Notes under the pieces: model-generated | Seen by the model: the letters and a program-made list of their open reading frames with translations, nothing else | Told to the model about the DNA's origin: nothing | Databases searched by the model: none | Made by a program: the position numbers and the translations under genes | Assembly: GCA_029298735.1 (NCBI GenBank) | Contig: JANSLP010000274.1 | Coordinates: 1 to 43,630, forward strand | Length of the DNA stretch: 43,630 nucleotides | Direction of reading: 5' to 3' | Source of the DNA: Ophiostoma sp. CBS 140.51 | Lineage: Eukaryota; Ascomycota; Sordariomycetes; Ophiostomatales; Ophiostomataceae | Shown: positions 19,816 through 31,612 of the stretch, piece by piece | Position numbering within the stretch: the stretch's first letter is position 1 | Layout of the letters: every line of letters starts with the position of its first letter

Positions 19816-22586
19816 CGGAAAATTGTCTGTAGGAGGGGCCATGTCGTCTGATCGACGACAAGCCTTGCCAAGGCGAAATGGGCAACAGGGAGAACAGTCA
19901 AAAGAGAACCCAAAGAACAGCCCAAGAGAAGACCAGGAGAGAAGGTGCTGGATCTCAGCAGCACACGCAAAAGGTGTCCTGATACGCATCTTGTTTCCAG
20001 GAGGCGGAACGCGCGGGCGGCTCTTGGTGCGCCCGGACCCTTTCCCATTTCTCCCTTCACTTTTCACTATCTTCCTTGTCAAATTTTTTGTTCTTCCACC
20101 TCTCTGTTTGTCCAGGTCTGCATCAAACAAGCGGGGCGAGCTGTTCGGCCAATGTTCCCAAGCATTCCGGCCATGCAAAAGAGAAAAATGAAGGCAAAAG
20201 AGAGGGCGACGTATGCCAGTCGTCTCATTCTTATTCAAGTCCTAACAGGATGCCTCTCAAAACAGCCACATATTCGTGTCATTCTCAAATTACGTGGCGT
20301 CTTTAGGTATTCGTTCTATCTTACGGATATAGATTACTCGCTTTTCGAACACGTTTATTTTTTGTCATCACAGATTTTTTTTTTTTATCTTCATTCCGAG
20401 TCTCTTGGATTTCCCCGTATTCTGTCTTCCGGTCCGCCCACTCCGTATTCTTCTGTGCCTATCTCACAAATGCCGCCAAGCCTAGAATAACCTTAATTCC
20501 ATCGAGGGGAGCGGCCAAGACGAGTCAAAATTCTGAGGGAAATTACAAAGTACGAGAGTAGGACTGCAGCTTCTCATACTCCCAAGAGCTTCCAAGAAAA
20601 GGGAGAGGTTCCCTTCATACGAGAAAAAAATCTCGGTTCCCCTGAGCATTAAAGGGGGCAACGACCGAGGCCTGGGGCCCAGACAGCGCCGTAGCACTGG
20701 ATGAGGAGCCATGTTCTGTTTTTCCCTCTCTTTACTGTTTTGCGATGACAGACCCCGGCCTAGTCTAGGCTCGCTTTTCCAGACCTGCCAGGCCTGCCAT
20801 GCTCGCTCTATCCCAGTGCCTGAACACTGGTCTGGAAGGAGCTTCTGCCGGGTGGCTGGGGCGGTACTGACGCTGTCAGGGGGAGGGATGGAAGAGGCAG
20901 AAAAGAAAAGGCACAAATAGGCTTTTACCTTTTTATTCGTATTTTTAGCGCCACCCGCTAGGTGAAGCACGACGGTTCCAGGAGGTGGGAGGAACCGTAA
21001 TTAGGGGCACTTTAGGTGCGTTGTGGTCATCTTGGGACACTAGGGGCATTAGGGCCCGCTGAGGAAGGCGAGACCGCTGCGTTAATATCGCCGGTCAGCA
21101 ACCACATTGTGAGCGATAGCGTCGAAATACGTCAAAATACGACTCAGACGCAACCACATTCAGGTCCTCTTTTTGCGACTCAACGTCGTGACAAAAACAA
21201 CCCTGTCTCCGTGGTCTCAGTGCTCTTTCTTCTTTTGTCCTTTTCCGCACCTCACTAAAGGAGTTGCTAAACGAATGGAACAGTCGCATTAGTTTCCATG
21301 AGGAAATAAAGCCCCAACAACGAGACCATAGAAACAAAAAGAAACAAGAGAACGAAAGGAGTCGCCTATGATGACCAAGTGAAAGCCAAGATACAATTTG
21401 TTCTCACTATTCGTCTGGGTTTTGGTGTTGTTGGACAGTGAGCCCTTTCTTTGAAGCTTTTCAGAGTCCAGACGACAGCTTGACAAGGCCACGGTCGCGA
21501 CTTCCTCCTTACATCATGTTGTAGTTTATTTTCGTCCATTCTGCAATCCTGTAAAATATTTACGGTGCAGGAATGAGCACACTTGTCTCTACTCAGTATT
21601 GCCAGGCTCTCTTGGCTGCAAAAAGGGCCAAAGCGGCTGCAGGATGTTTTTGACAGGAAGGAAAGGACGACCTTAAAGACCGGCCAGACACTTGACCCCT
21701 GTCACCCTGCCCCGTAGCGACAAATGCCAAAACACGATCCGAGACAGATCTGCCACAACAACCATAAAACGCACACCCCCGCGCTAGTCCAGGAACCGCC
21801 CAGAAAGGCTCTTTCCCCAGGGACCGTCAACGTCTTGTGTTAGTGAACTTGCGCTAGCCCATACGCAACTTCCTAACTCGGGCTTCTCAGGTCTTTCATC
21901 CTCTCCTTCCCAGGAAACAGAAGCTGTTTGAACCTCGCCTGCATTGCAACCCTACTTTTTTCAATATTTCACTTTGTTTTCACAGCAAGCCCCAAGCCTC
22001 GACGTGCCTGACAGAGCCTCCTGACGACATCTGAACAACCCCTACCTGTCTTTGCTCTCTTCTTTGTGTCTGTTCGGAGACGTCTGGGCCCGGACATGGA
22101 GGCACACCCTTGGCCGGATGATGCACGCCCATCTGTTTCGAAATGCTGGAGAGGCCCAGGGGGGGTAAGGTACCTTTCTCAGTCCTGTCTTTGTCTCTTT
22201 GTAGCTTGCAAAGATGCCCCCTTTGTCTCCCAATATCGCTCTCGTCTCCCAGTCTACAACCGTCAAACTCCATCACCAGCGCCGCCTCCGTACTTTGCAT
22301 ACCCACGATGTATTACACCCCCGAGATGAAAAGGTGGCGGAGAGGGGATGACCAACAGGGAACAGGAAAGAATCGACGAGGGCTGGACTGGCCGCAGAAC
22401 ACAAAGGCTCCAGACTCAGTGCACAGGGCCCCCGGCCGTGGGATCGTCTCCTGTTTTTGAGGTCCCCTTTCCATTGTGGAGTGCCATGCCACACCAAGAT
22501 AAGGTGCATGGATGAAAGAAAAGTCGAGAGCGGGTTCCCACTTACACGCACACAGCACGGAACTCGGAGACAGAGTCAAGCCAAGA

Positions 22587-22800
22587 CTTTTTCTTTTTAT
22601 GTACTCCCCTCTTCCCTCTCTCTCTCGCCCTCTTTTCCCTTTTCTTTCCTCTCTTTCCTCTTTCTTTTCCTCTTTTCTCTTTTTTGTTTCTTCATACCTG
22701 TTTCTCGTCTTTGTAATTCTCGTCAACATCGGACAAGACGTTCCATTCTTTTCTTTTCCTTCTCTTCTTTATTTCAATTCTCTCGTCCTATTAACGAGCC
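22587..22800 (+). promoter_or_regulatory. Pyrimidine-rich promoter/leader tract of the cupredoxin gene
   Basis: A dense C/T tract (CTCTCTCTCTCGCCC and many CTTTCCTC-like repeats, few purines) ends about 190 bases before the ATG at 22985. CT tracts in this position are typical of strongly expressed filamentous fungal genes. Assignment is by composition and position. Confidence 0.45.
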
Positions 22801-22984
22801 GGCTCGACATCCAGTTTATACCTTTCGTTCAAGCAAATCAACATTCCGGAAATCCCTAGAGGAACCTTTTTGAAAAAGTCCAACACAAAGAAAAACCAAG
22901 AGGTTTTCATATTTACATCGAGTCTTTCACATCGCCAAAAGCTAGTCTTTTTTGTATCTTCAACTTTCTCTCTCAACCATCACA

Positions 22985-24162
22985 ATGAAGTTCTCCGCAG
23001 CATTAAGCTTGGCCATCGCCCCCGTGGCTCTCGCCAAGGCCGTCCACAACGTCTACCCCGTCCGCCGCGATCCCAAGAACGCCGACAGCAACAAGGGCGC
23101 AGCACACCCCTCGCGCGACGTCCTTGGTGCTGGTGCCATCGGCAGCAACCAGGTCGTCAACGCTGATGCTGCTCTGATCGCTGAGGCTGGTCTGGTCCTG
23201 GGCTCCCTGAGTGAAATCATTGTCATCTGGGTCAACGGCGGTGGCGGAGTGCCCACTACGACCATCAACGCCGTTTCGACTGTGACGCAGACCGTGACTG
23301 CTGGCGCTGCCGGCGTCGCTGCTGCTCCCGCTCAGACGACTGCCGCTGTTGCCGGCACGGAAACCACCGCCACTGGCGCCACGGCTGTCGCTGCTGGTGC
23401 AGGTGCAACACACACTGTCACCGTCGGTGGTCCCAAGGGTCTGGCTTACGAGCCCAGCAGCATTCAAGCCAACGTTGGCGACATGGTCATCTTCACCTTC
23501 CTGAGCCAGAACCACACCGTCTCGCAGTCCGCCTTTGCCACTCCTTGTGAGCTGCTTGCCGGTGGTATGGACTCTGGCTTCCAGCCCAACGCCAACAACA
23601 GCGTCAACCCCCCGCCCCAGGTCGCTCTCCAGGTCATGGTTGCCACTCCTCTTTGTATGTCTTCTTTCCATCCTTCGTTCCTTTATGCATTTCCAGTCTC
23701 TTGAATCACTCAACTAACAAAACAATAGGGTTCTACTGCCGCCAGAAGGGCCACTGTGGTCAGGGTATGACTTTCTCCATCAACCCTACTGCCAACAAGA
23801 CTCAGGCCATGTTCCAGCAGATGGCTATTGCTCAGAACGGCACCGGCACTGGTAGCGCCATCACCGGCAACGGCGGCACTACTGTCGCTGGCGCTGCCGC
23901 GGGCACTACCACCACGGCTGCCGCTGCCGGCGCCGACTCTCTCACTGCCACTCTGGGCGGCACTGCTGCTACCAACACCGCTGCTGCTGCTGGCACCGCT
24001 GGCACTGGTCTGACCACCGGTACTGGCACTGTTAACGCTGACGGCTCTTGCTCTTGCGCTGTTGTCTGCAACGCCGGCTCCTTCCCGGCTGTCCAGGCAC
24101 AGGGCGTCGGCGCCTTTGGCGGTTTCGGTGGCTCCCTTCCGTCGACGGCAGTGGTCGCATAG
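22985..24162 (+). CDS. Secreted cupredoxin-like protein
   Basis: Two exons, 22985-23654 and 23729-24162, give 367 residues. The 74-base intron (donor GTATGT, branch ACTAAC, acceptor AATAG) splits a Trp codon and joins VATPLW to FYCRQKGHCGQGM. An N-terminal signal peptide is clear (MKFSAALSLAIAPVALA). Residues 60-145 are hydrophobic to Thr/Ala/Gly-rich. The cupredoxin domain spans about 143-245: THTVTVGG, YEPSSIQANVGDMVIFTF, then type-1 copper ligands His177 (NHTV), Cys227, His232 and Met237. This is the pattern of the fungal extracellular serine-rich/plastocyanin-like family. A Thr/Ala/Gly-rich linker and a Cys-containing tail (CSCAVVCNAG) follow; the end is not hydrophobic enough for a convincing GPI signal, so the protein is likely secreted or wall-associated. 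Its physiological role is unknown. Confidence 0.9.
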
Positions 24163-25022
24163 AAGCACCGCTTCTGCATGTTGTAGTATTTTTTCTCTTT
24201 TTTTCTGAACACAATTGTGTCTTTGTTTTTCATTGCTTGTGAGAGAGCAAAAAGGCCATACCTTCTAGACTCTTTTTTATATGTTTTTCTTTTCTTGTTT
24301 TTTTTCTTCTCCCCTTTGTGTTCTCTATTTTTTCTCTTCATCTTTTTGTCTCAGAACCTAACCCCCTTGAGGCTTATTTTCCGGATGAAAGGTAGATATG
24401 ACTGGTTCGTATTTTTTTTCTGGATGGACTTAATAGGACCCCTTTTTTCCATGAAAATACTTCTTGACTTTTTTCAAACAAAAAAAAAAAATGAAAAACG
24501 TTTCTTCATTGCCTGAAAGTTGTTACATGTGTGCAGGGTGTGCGGTCAGCGTGAATGTGTCGTACAATCGTACAGTATCGTATTGATTCGTTATTTGTAG
24601 TCTATACCAAAAAAACTCTTGTGCAATCCACCAATGCCGCTGTCTGTTTGATCAGTTGGATATATAGACAAAAATTAGGCAGTAAAAAGAGAGAACTCCA
24701 AAAGCAACGCAAGCCACAGGGTAGCCGCAACAAAGGGACCAAATCATAGTAATAAAGGCCGAAGAATAGACCTTCGAGAACCGGCCGAGGTATTCACGAC
24801 CAGAAAATTCTTTTTTTTCAGTGTATCACCATAACCACTCGTCCACATGGCAGTCGGCCCATCGTCCCAATTCGGGTTTCCCGAGGCTTCGCGATATCAT
24901 TAAGTCGGTGGTCGTCGGTCGCTCGGAGAGCGGAGAACGGGACAACTGAGCGAGGTAGTAAAAATTCGCTGATCAACCTCTTTCCGTCCCTCGGGGTCAT
25001 ATCTGTCGTGTTCGTTCCCAGA
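24163..25022. other. Convergent intergenic region, cupredoxin / SERF
   Basis: This lies between the 3' ends of two convergent genes. It is AT-rich with runs of T up to 24480 and a run of A near 24482, as expected of untranslated sequence. No gene is supported. Confidence 0.6.
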
Positions 25023-25408
25023 TCACTTCTTGCCAGCGACATCAGCGGCCTTCCGCGCATCGGCTAGGGAAAAAAAAGACGTGTCAGTTTTGGTCTTGAA
25101 TGTCCTCCATTGACACAAACCTTCCACCAGGTCATGCCTAGTCACCATCACCAAGTAGGACGTCGAGGTATTACTCACCAGCTGCCTGCTTCTCGCGCAT
25201 CTTCTTTGCCAGCTCGTCGCGATCGCGCTGCATCTCGCTGCCGGTCTTGTTGTTGGCCTTCTTCTGTACAGAGGGGCAATGTCGTTAACAATGTGTCCTT
25301 CTCAAGTCATCGCAGGATCTAGCCAGCGCCAGGGGGGGGACGTACCTGGCCGGCCTGGGCCTTGAGGTTCTTCTCGCGAGCCTTGTCGCGCTGGTTGCCG
25401 CGAGCCAT
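25023..25408 (-). CDS. SERF/4F5 family small protein
   Basis: Three minus-strand exons, 25408-25346, 25263-25179 and 25063-25023, give only 62 residues, below the size most gene finders accept. Introns: 25264-25345 (donor GTACGT, acceptor CTGTACAG) in phase 0, and 25064-25178 (donor GTGAGT, acceptor TCCCTAG) in phase 1. The N-terminus MARGNQRDKAREKNLKAQ matches the 4F5 signature (M-[AT]-R-G-N-Q-R-[DE]-x-A-R-x-[KA]-N), followed by a Lys/Ala/Glu-rich helix (KKANNKTGSEMQRD, MREKQAA, ADARKAADVAGKK). SERF proteins are small, highly charged and intrinsically disordered; the C. elegans orthologue MOAG-4 and human SERF1A/SERF2 promote protein aggregation. The fungal role is not established. Confidence 0.92.
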
Positions 25409-28400
25409 GGTGGCGGTTGGTCGAGGTGACGAAAGAGGAGAGGAGGTGAAAAACAAAGGTGTTGGCGATTTAGGATCGAGAGAGATCGTGTGGTTTGTGC
25501 GTGTCGAGCGCGTGTCCTATCGACGGAGGCGTCGGGGGGTTGACGAAGAGGGAAAGGAAGAAAGTCGGAAAGGAAAGCGAGAAAGGCGAAAAAGATGGGC
25601 AAAAAAGGCATCTCGGCCGGCGGCTCTGGCGCCTTTTTTCGGGGGCCTGGCCATTTTTTGCCCATTCGCACTGTAATAGTGAGGCAACGAGAATGGTCGG
25701 GTGGGGTTTGCGACACAGGTGGGGGCTCTTTCCTTCTATCTTTTGCGGGCTACTGTGTAGGCCTTGTGGCCTTGTATGTGCTCTTGCCTCTGCTAAATCT
25801 GGGCACGTGGGAAATGGTCTAAAATGACAATGCCTCTGGAGGCAGGTAAGTCCAGGCTCTCCTTAGAACATGCTGTTGCCTCTTCAAAATGGCTATTGAC
25901 TTTTGAGATGTTCAACCAATCACCAGCCAACAATCACACTTGGTTCTGCTTCTCATCTCCCAAAGGCTTTCCACCCGTCTCTCGACATAAATAGGCCACG
26001 GAAATCTCAAAGGACTGCGGCTGTGCACGATAACCGCCGGCAGTGGCCTGGTAGGCCGGCCTGGGGCCGCTCGATCGGTCGTTTGTTCCCTCGGCCGCCG
26101 GACACTGCCAGGCTCTCATACCTGAACGAAGTAGTCCCTGACTAATTTCTTTTAAGCCTGCAAAGGCCAATCTATCGTCACCTACGCCACTTTATGGTCG
26201 ACGACCCTGTTAATTACATAGGAAAGAGAGACGCCGACGACGGGTCCTGGCAGGTCTAGCAGACGCGCGCGGCGTTTTTTTGGTCTTGAGCGCGTCAATC
26301 CAGATCTATTTTCATCTTCTGCTTCAAACGAGCATGCGACACTGCAAGAGAAGAGAAGACTGAAATCAAAATGAGACATTTGTGAGCCAGAAAAATAACC
26401 AGATGACGCCCTGAACAACGTTTGACGGCATATTCGACGGGTCTCTTTCCCTCCATGCTCCTTTTCACCTGCGCTCCTTCCTCCTATGTCATACAGGCGG
26501 CAAGTGAGGCAGGTGCCGGCCTGCTTGGGCCTCCGAAGCATTATGTATGCATTTTTGGGTGACAAAAAAAGACGTGCGTGCTTAAAATTTCATACCTAAA
26601 GTACGTCGTACGCAAAAAAGAGACGAAGAAGAGAGAGGCAAAAATGCATTTACGAACACGACGGCACACTGGCTGTGTCTTATGCCTCTGGTGTGCCCTG
26701 CTTGCTGTGTGTGTTTTGAACGTTTTACACGTTTTACACGCAGCACACCACGATTAGCGTCGCAGAGCAGGTGGGTCTTTGCTCTTTCCCTTTTCCACCA
26801 AACTGCCCCCAAAATGACCTGAAACACGGCAAACTGCCCTGGGAGCCAATCGAAGCCACGCGTAAAGCTTCTTCGAAGACGTCGATCCGGTTGCTTTTAC
26901 ATCGCCCCTTTTACCCTTCGATTTCTTCCACGCGCAAGTCTCGCCCTCTTGATACAAATGCCAAGAAGCGAAAAGGCGGCATGCAGGTCTCCTTTGGCTC
27001 GAGCCTAGGTTTGGGTGCAGAGAGCGGGCCAGGACGATTGGGCAACGGCGCATCGTTTTTCATGCAACGGGGAGTCGCGAAGCAGCGATGCACAAGACAG
27101 TCACAGTGGGATGCTCGTCTGCTCCTTGCCTCGCTCTTGCCACCTTCCATCGCTCCTTCCCTGAGTCGATCCTTGCGCCGCACATACCTCGCAACCTCGT
27201 CTCTTGTTTCCCATCTAGACCTTTCCGGTAGTCTTTGCTGGCCCAACTCTACAACTACGATGGACCTTGCATAATATCTGGAAGGATCCATTTCCTGACT
27301 TTTTGCCAGCGATCACGCCCAGCATCTGGCGTCTACTGTTCAGTCCATCGTCCGAAGACCAGGAAGTAGGCTGTCTCTTCACTTGGTTCTGAATATCTGG
27401 TGGCAGGATAGACTTTCGATCTGGTCCGGCTGAAGGCAAGAAACACGTACAGAACATATACAAAGAAAAGAAACCCAGGGAAACAGATTCTGAAAAAAAT
27501 TAATAGGACGATGAGTGAGGAGTCATGGCCAGGCTGTGGCTTTGCGTCCACGCCGCGATTGCGACTGGACCCCGACCACGACTGCAACTACAACTGCAAC
27601 GACGAGTGCACCTACGTACTTCGTACGAAGCATGACTCCCAAAGCGTACCCCGGCGCGTGACAAAGCGATGCGAAAGAAAGACCAGGGAAGTTTGCAAGT
27701 ATGTACACGTCGACTAGGAGGCTCCTCCTTCGAGACGGCGGCGTTTGTCGTTCCTGCACTCTTTGCCTTGCGCCCCTGTCTCAGGCCGCAAACACCCTCA
27801 AACGAGAGGGCGAGAAGGGCTTTGGAAACTTGCGAAAAGAAAGAAGAATAGAAAGCCAAAGCTCATGGAGACTCCCTGGGTTGCTCAGTACTCGCAGAAG
27901 ACCTGGACTGACTGGCCCTGGCCCTGGCCTGGTGATGTTCGGCCAGGCCCAGCGCCAAACAATCTATTGGCTAGGATGTCCTGAAAATGCGAAACAACTC
28001 AAAAAAGACAGAGCATCTCGACTTTTTTTTCGTTTCCCTTTTTTATCCTGCGTCTCTCTTTCTCTTTCATTCTCGTCGGCTCCATTGCTCTTTTTTTTTT
28101 GCCATCCTCCTCTTCGTTTCTTTGGCTGTCGTCGGTTTGCTAGAGGCTCGTTTGTGAGCAGTGTCGATGCAAGCGCGCAGCTCGTTCTTTCTCTCTCCAC
28201 GCTCCTTCCCCTCCAAATCGTCGCATTCAAGGGCTCCACAAAAACCACATTCAAGGTACGCGAACAATCGCAACGTCTGTATTAAAGGGCTTCAAACACC
28301 CTCTTTTCACATTTTTGTTTCGTTTGGCCAGCCTCAATCCTTCTTTTTGCTTGTCGTCAGCATTTTTCTTTCGTCCTTTTTTCTTCTTCTTGTCGTTCCC

Positions 28401-28884
28401 CCTTTCACGATCCTCCGCCTCTCTCCCTTTGGTTGTGTGTTCGCTGAACAATAGTGACTGCGTCGGTCTAGAACCTCCCCAAAGACATTGTTCACTGTCC
28501 ACCTTTTTGTGCCCTGTGCCCTTTTGTTTTCTGAACCGTCTGCCCATTCTGTCTTATCTCTTTGCGACATCGTTTATTTTTATTCCTTTGCCTCCCCGTT
28601 CACATACTTTGTCTTCGTTTGCCATCTTGTTCTTTGCACATAGACCTCCTCTTGCATTCTTTCAAAAAGCTGGCTCTTTTTATATCTTGACGACTCTTCC
28701 CTTTCTTCTTTCCTACTTCTTTCTCAGCATCTCTCTTGCACTCTTGCAGCCACCCTTCTCGACCTCAATATCACACAACTGACCTGCTCTGCGAGCCAGA
28801 CAGAACGACAACAGCAGCAAGCATCTCTACCTTTTTTATTTCTTCACCGACAAACACATCCAGCAAATACCTCCAACGTTCACC
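25409..28884. other. Long gap between SERF and the DUF7598-like gene
   Basis: About 3.5 kb, lying between divergent genes, so it holds both promoters. I found no supported gene. A 9-base tandem repeat (GTTTTACAC twice) lies at 26722-26739. Between 27880 and 27960 is a C/T/G-rich stretch with repeated CTGGCC. The final 870 bases are strongly pyrimidine-rich. Short open frames have no recognisable domain. Confidence 0.5.
28017..28780 (+). promoter_or_regulatory. Pyrimidine-rich promoter/leader region of the 28885 gene
   Basis: Most of this interval is a C/T-rich plus strand (CTTTTTTTTCG, TCTCTCTTTCTCTTTC, TTTTCTTCTTCTTG and similar), ending about 100 bases before the ATG at 28885. It most likely marks the promoter and a long 5' leader. 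Whether a leader intron exists cannot be judged from sequence alone. Confidence 0.4.
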
Positions 28885-29925
28885 ATGTTCAACCTCTCCG
28901 AAAATACCAAGCTGCGTGGTATCGGCTACAAGGTTCTCAATGTTCTACGCCCCTGCAACGTCATTGCCTTGATCGCCGTCATCGCCGCTAGCTGGGTCAT
29001 GGTCGTCCTCTCTGGCGTCACTGGCCAGTTCTTCTTCTTCGACGCTATCACTCACGTTTTCACTTCTACCATTGCCACTTTCCTCATTCTCACTGAGGTC
29101 CAGTGGGGCTTCCTCAAGCGCTACTTTGAGCGGTCCTGGCCTGTCTTCTCTGACCGTCACGGCTTCCTCTGGCTCGGTCTTGCCATGGTCGTTCTCGGCT
29201 GTGACATGCTCGGCAACCTCAACAAGCCTGTCTTCAGCATCAAGAACCTTGGCCTGCCTCTGTGGCGCCTTATTATGGCCGCCGGCATCCTGTCCATCAC
29301 CTTTGGCTTCTTCAACTTTATTGCCACCATTATCTTCCGTGACGCAGCTGCTGGCCTCACGGCCCGCATGATCCGCACTGACGGCAACCTGGCTGACGGC
29401 GGCAAGCTTGGCTCTGGCATTGGCAGTGGCAACCCCGTCGACTACTATGCCGCCACCACCACCTCTATCTCTCGCAGCAACACTCGTCGTTACAACAAGG
29501 AGGAGATGTATGGCAGCGCCAGCAGTGTCGGTGATGAGGAGAGCACCGTCGCCACCCAGCCTCCCAACCGCTTCAAGCGCATCACCCAGGTCTTCAAGAA
29601 GAGCCCCTTTGCTGGCCATGCCCACGGCGGTCTCACTGGCAAGAAGATCCAGATCAGCCACCCGATGCCTGTCGGCAACTACGACGAAGAGACTGCCGGC
29701 ATTGCCAACCACGGTGCTAGTGCTGGTATGGGCGGCGGCGACTACTACAGCCACACCAACGATGCGGCCACCGTTGTCGACGACCATGACCATGACCACG
29801 AGAATGGCAGCCCCTACCAAGAGGACCGCTCCAGCCCCATCCTGCCTGACATCCGCCGGCCGCCTACTGCTCAGCACCCTGCCATGAGCAGTCACTACAG
29901 TGTTGCCAACATGTCGCGGTTCTAA
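28885..29925 (+). CDS. Four-helix membrane protein, DUF7598-like
   Basis: Single exon, 346 residues, start context TTCACCATG. The first 155 residues carry four likely membrane helices, at about 26-45 (VIALIAVIAASWVMVVLSGV), 49-72, 93-111 and 126-151. The N-terminus MFNLSENTKLRGIGYKVLNV and the FFFFDAITHV and GNLNKPVFS motifs match a widespread fungal family of unknown function (I recall it as DUF7598). The C-terminal half is cytosolic-looking, Gly/Ser/Asn-rich and includes NRFKRITQVFKKSPFAGHAH and an acidic His/Asp run (DDHDHDHENG). The His/Asp run could bind metal or be a low-complexity artefact. No function is known. Confidence 0.85.
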   Translation: MFNLSENTKLRGIGYKVLNVLRPCNVIALIAVIAASWVMVVLSGVTGQFFFFDAITHVFTSTIATFLILTEVQWGFLKRYFERSWPVFSDRHGFLWLGLAMVVLGCDMLGNLNKPVFSIKNLGLPLWRLIMAAGILSITFGFFNFIATIIFRDAAAGLTARMIRTDGNLADGGKLGSGIGSGNPVDYYAATTTSISRSNTRRYNKEEMYGSASSVGDEESTVATQPPNRFKRITQVFKKSPFAGHAHGGLTGKKIQISHPMPVGNYDEETAGIANHGASAGMGGGDYYSHTNDAATVVDDHDHDHENGSPYQEDRSSPILPDIRRPPTAQHPAMSSHYSVANMSRF

Positions 29926-31612
29926 GGTCTCTGTCCTGCTGGCAGGACGGCCTTCTTTCTATCAGACTAGTATACTCTCTTTCCTTTGTCATCTTTTTCT
30001 TATTTACATCTTGTTCATTCTCATGTTCATCAATTATGAGCTGTTTCAAACAGGGGTATGAGGCGTTGATCGGCGTTTGTACCTGAATTCTTTGTTGAGT
30101 TTCTTTTGTTTGTCTTTCTGTGCCATTTTCCTTTGTCTTCTTTTTCTCGTTCATTTTCCTTTCCTTTTTCTTACAGGGAGATACCCTACTCCGTACAAAG
30201 CAACACGGACTGCATGGTCGATGTGTCGACGGGCGTTTCTGGTTTATTTATCTGTCGGTCATAATACAAAATGCCATCTTTGGTTTCAAATATAATTTGA
30301 GTTAAAAAAAAAATGATGCGTGAACAGTGACACATGTGTGCGATGTTTGCAAACTTATGTCCTTTTCTTGTGTTAGTGGGCGAAGAATGCCTAATACAGC
30401 CCGGGCGCTATTTTCAAACCCTGCACCAAATCATGATTCAAAATTCAACACGTGACTATGTCGATTTATTACATAATCTTGCAGTTTCCGGCGCCACCAC
30501 AAAGCGCCACGAGGCACACAGCTTTCGTATTTTGCCAGCTCTTGGTCGCTCCTCCCTTGCTGCTCCCTCTTTCTCTTCCTTTCCCCCTTCCCTCCTTCCT
30601 TGTTTCCAACTTTGTCCTTCGACAATCACCTTTTCGTTCCTTCCCAACGTCAACGAAGGAAAGAAGGACAAACAATCACGCAGCCGGCTACAAGAGAAGG
30701 AAACGAGGGGGGTCTCGTAAAAATTAAATCCGGAAGGAAGGAGAATTAAGGGGCTGAAAAAGGAGACAATCCAGCCAAAGAACCAAGCATCTTGCTCGAT
30801 TTGCTTCGTTTCTCTCCCCAAACTCTCTCTTTTTGCTTCGTCGTCTTGCTCGCGTCTCCGTTCGCTTGCGACAAGGGAGCCATTAGTGAACCAAACGTCC
30901 TCTCGTCGTTTTTACTCTTTTCTTTCCTTTCTTGCTCTTTTTTTCGATTCTTCTTCGTCGCTCCCGCCATCGCGCGCACCCTGTTATCACTACGCTCCAA
31001 CCGAATTCGCGACAAACTATCGCCAACTTTTCTGCACTTTCGCCCACCCATCTCTGTATTGCTTTTCCATCTAAGTTTCGACCTTTTCTATCATCGGTTC
31101 CATCGTCCCTTGCAACTTGCATTGATTGCCGTCTCCTAGAGGCAGCAGACAGCCGAGTGTGCGCTTTTTTGGGGGAAACAGGCGACATTGCTCTTTTCGA
31201 AGCTTTGCCTACCTGTGCTGACCTTTTTGGTCATCCGTGTTTTCTCAGTCCCAAGCGACCCAACTACTCGGACAAAGATCCAGAGAAAGAAAGGGTTAAG
31301 CGTGGGGCTCGCATGTGCTTTGGTGATGCTGGCGAACCTGTGACCCTACTAGTTCTTTTTTTCTTCTTTTTTTTCTTTTTTCCTGTTTTGTTCTTGTCTA
31401 TCTTGTTGTGCTGTCACTGTGGCCTGATTCCATCAATTGGGCTAGAGAGAAGTGCAAACGCAATTACAGTTTGGATCTCGAGAACAGGACAGCTGTCGCA
31501 GACTGTCCAGCCTTGTGTGATTAAGCAAGACCTGGCGACACTGCAAACGCACCAGAACAGAAGCTTAAGAGGAAAGAGAGATCCTGCATCTTGTCACGCA
31601 CATCACTCCAAC
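29926..31612. other. Intergenic: DUF7598-like 3' end and pcf11 leader
   Basis: No gene is supported. Just after the stop codon a hairpin (GTCCTG-CTGG-CAGGAC, about 29932-29949) sits in the 3' region. From about 30540 to 31090 the plus strand is pyrimidine-rich. An in-frame open stretch (30932-31612) runs into pcf11 exon 1 but translates as low-complexity leader and was not used as coding. Confidence 0.55.
30540..31090 (+). promoter_or_regulatory. Pyrimidine-rich region upstream of pcf11
   Basis: Repeated CTCCTC, CTTTCTC and TTCTTT blocks on the plus strand, 500-1,070 bases ahead of the pcf11 ATG at 31613. The position suggests a promoter and long leader, but this rests on composition only. 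Confidence 0.35.

Larger units (their letters stand above)
19503..22984. other. Long gap between SMN and the cupredoxin gene
   Basis: About 3.5 kb without a supported gene. It begins with the SMN 3' region, including AATAAA at 19810-19815. The middle part has many short open frames on both strands, none with a recognisable motif or a plausible splice-joined continuation. The last 400 bases are the pyrimidine-rich leader of the gene at 22985. An unannotated non-coding RNA or a lineage-specific gene cannot be excluded. Confidence 0.5.

Noticed and set aside
28945..29895. Open frame of 316 codons antisense to the DUF7598-like gene
   Set aside because: Mirror of a conserved membrane protein; Val/Ala/Gly-rich shadow translation.
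30932..31612. In-frame upstream extension of Pcf11 by 227 codons
   Set aside because: The translation is low complexity from a pyrimidine-rich leader, while the CTD-interaction domain starts right after the ATG at 31613, as in the family.
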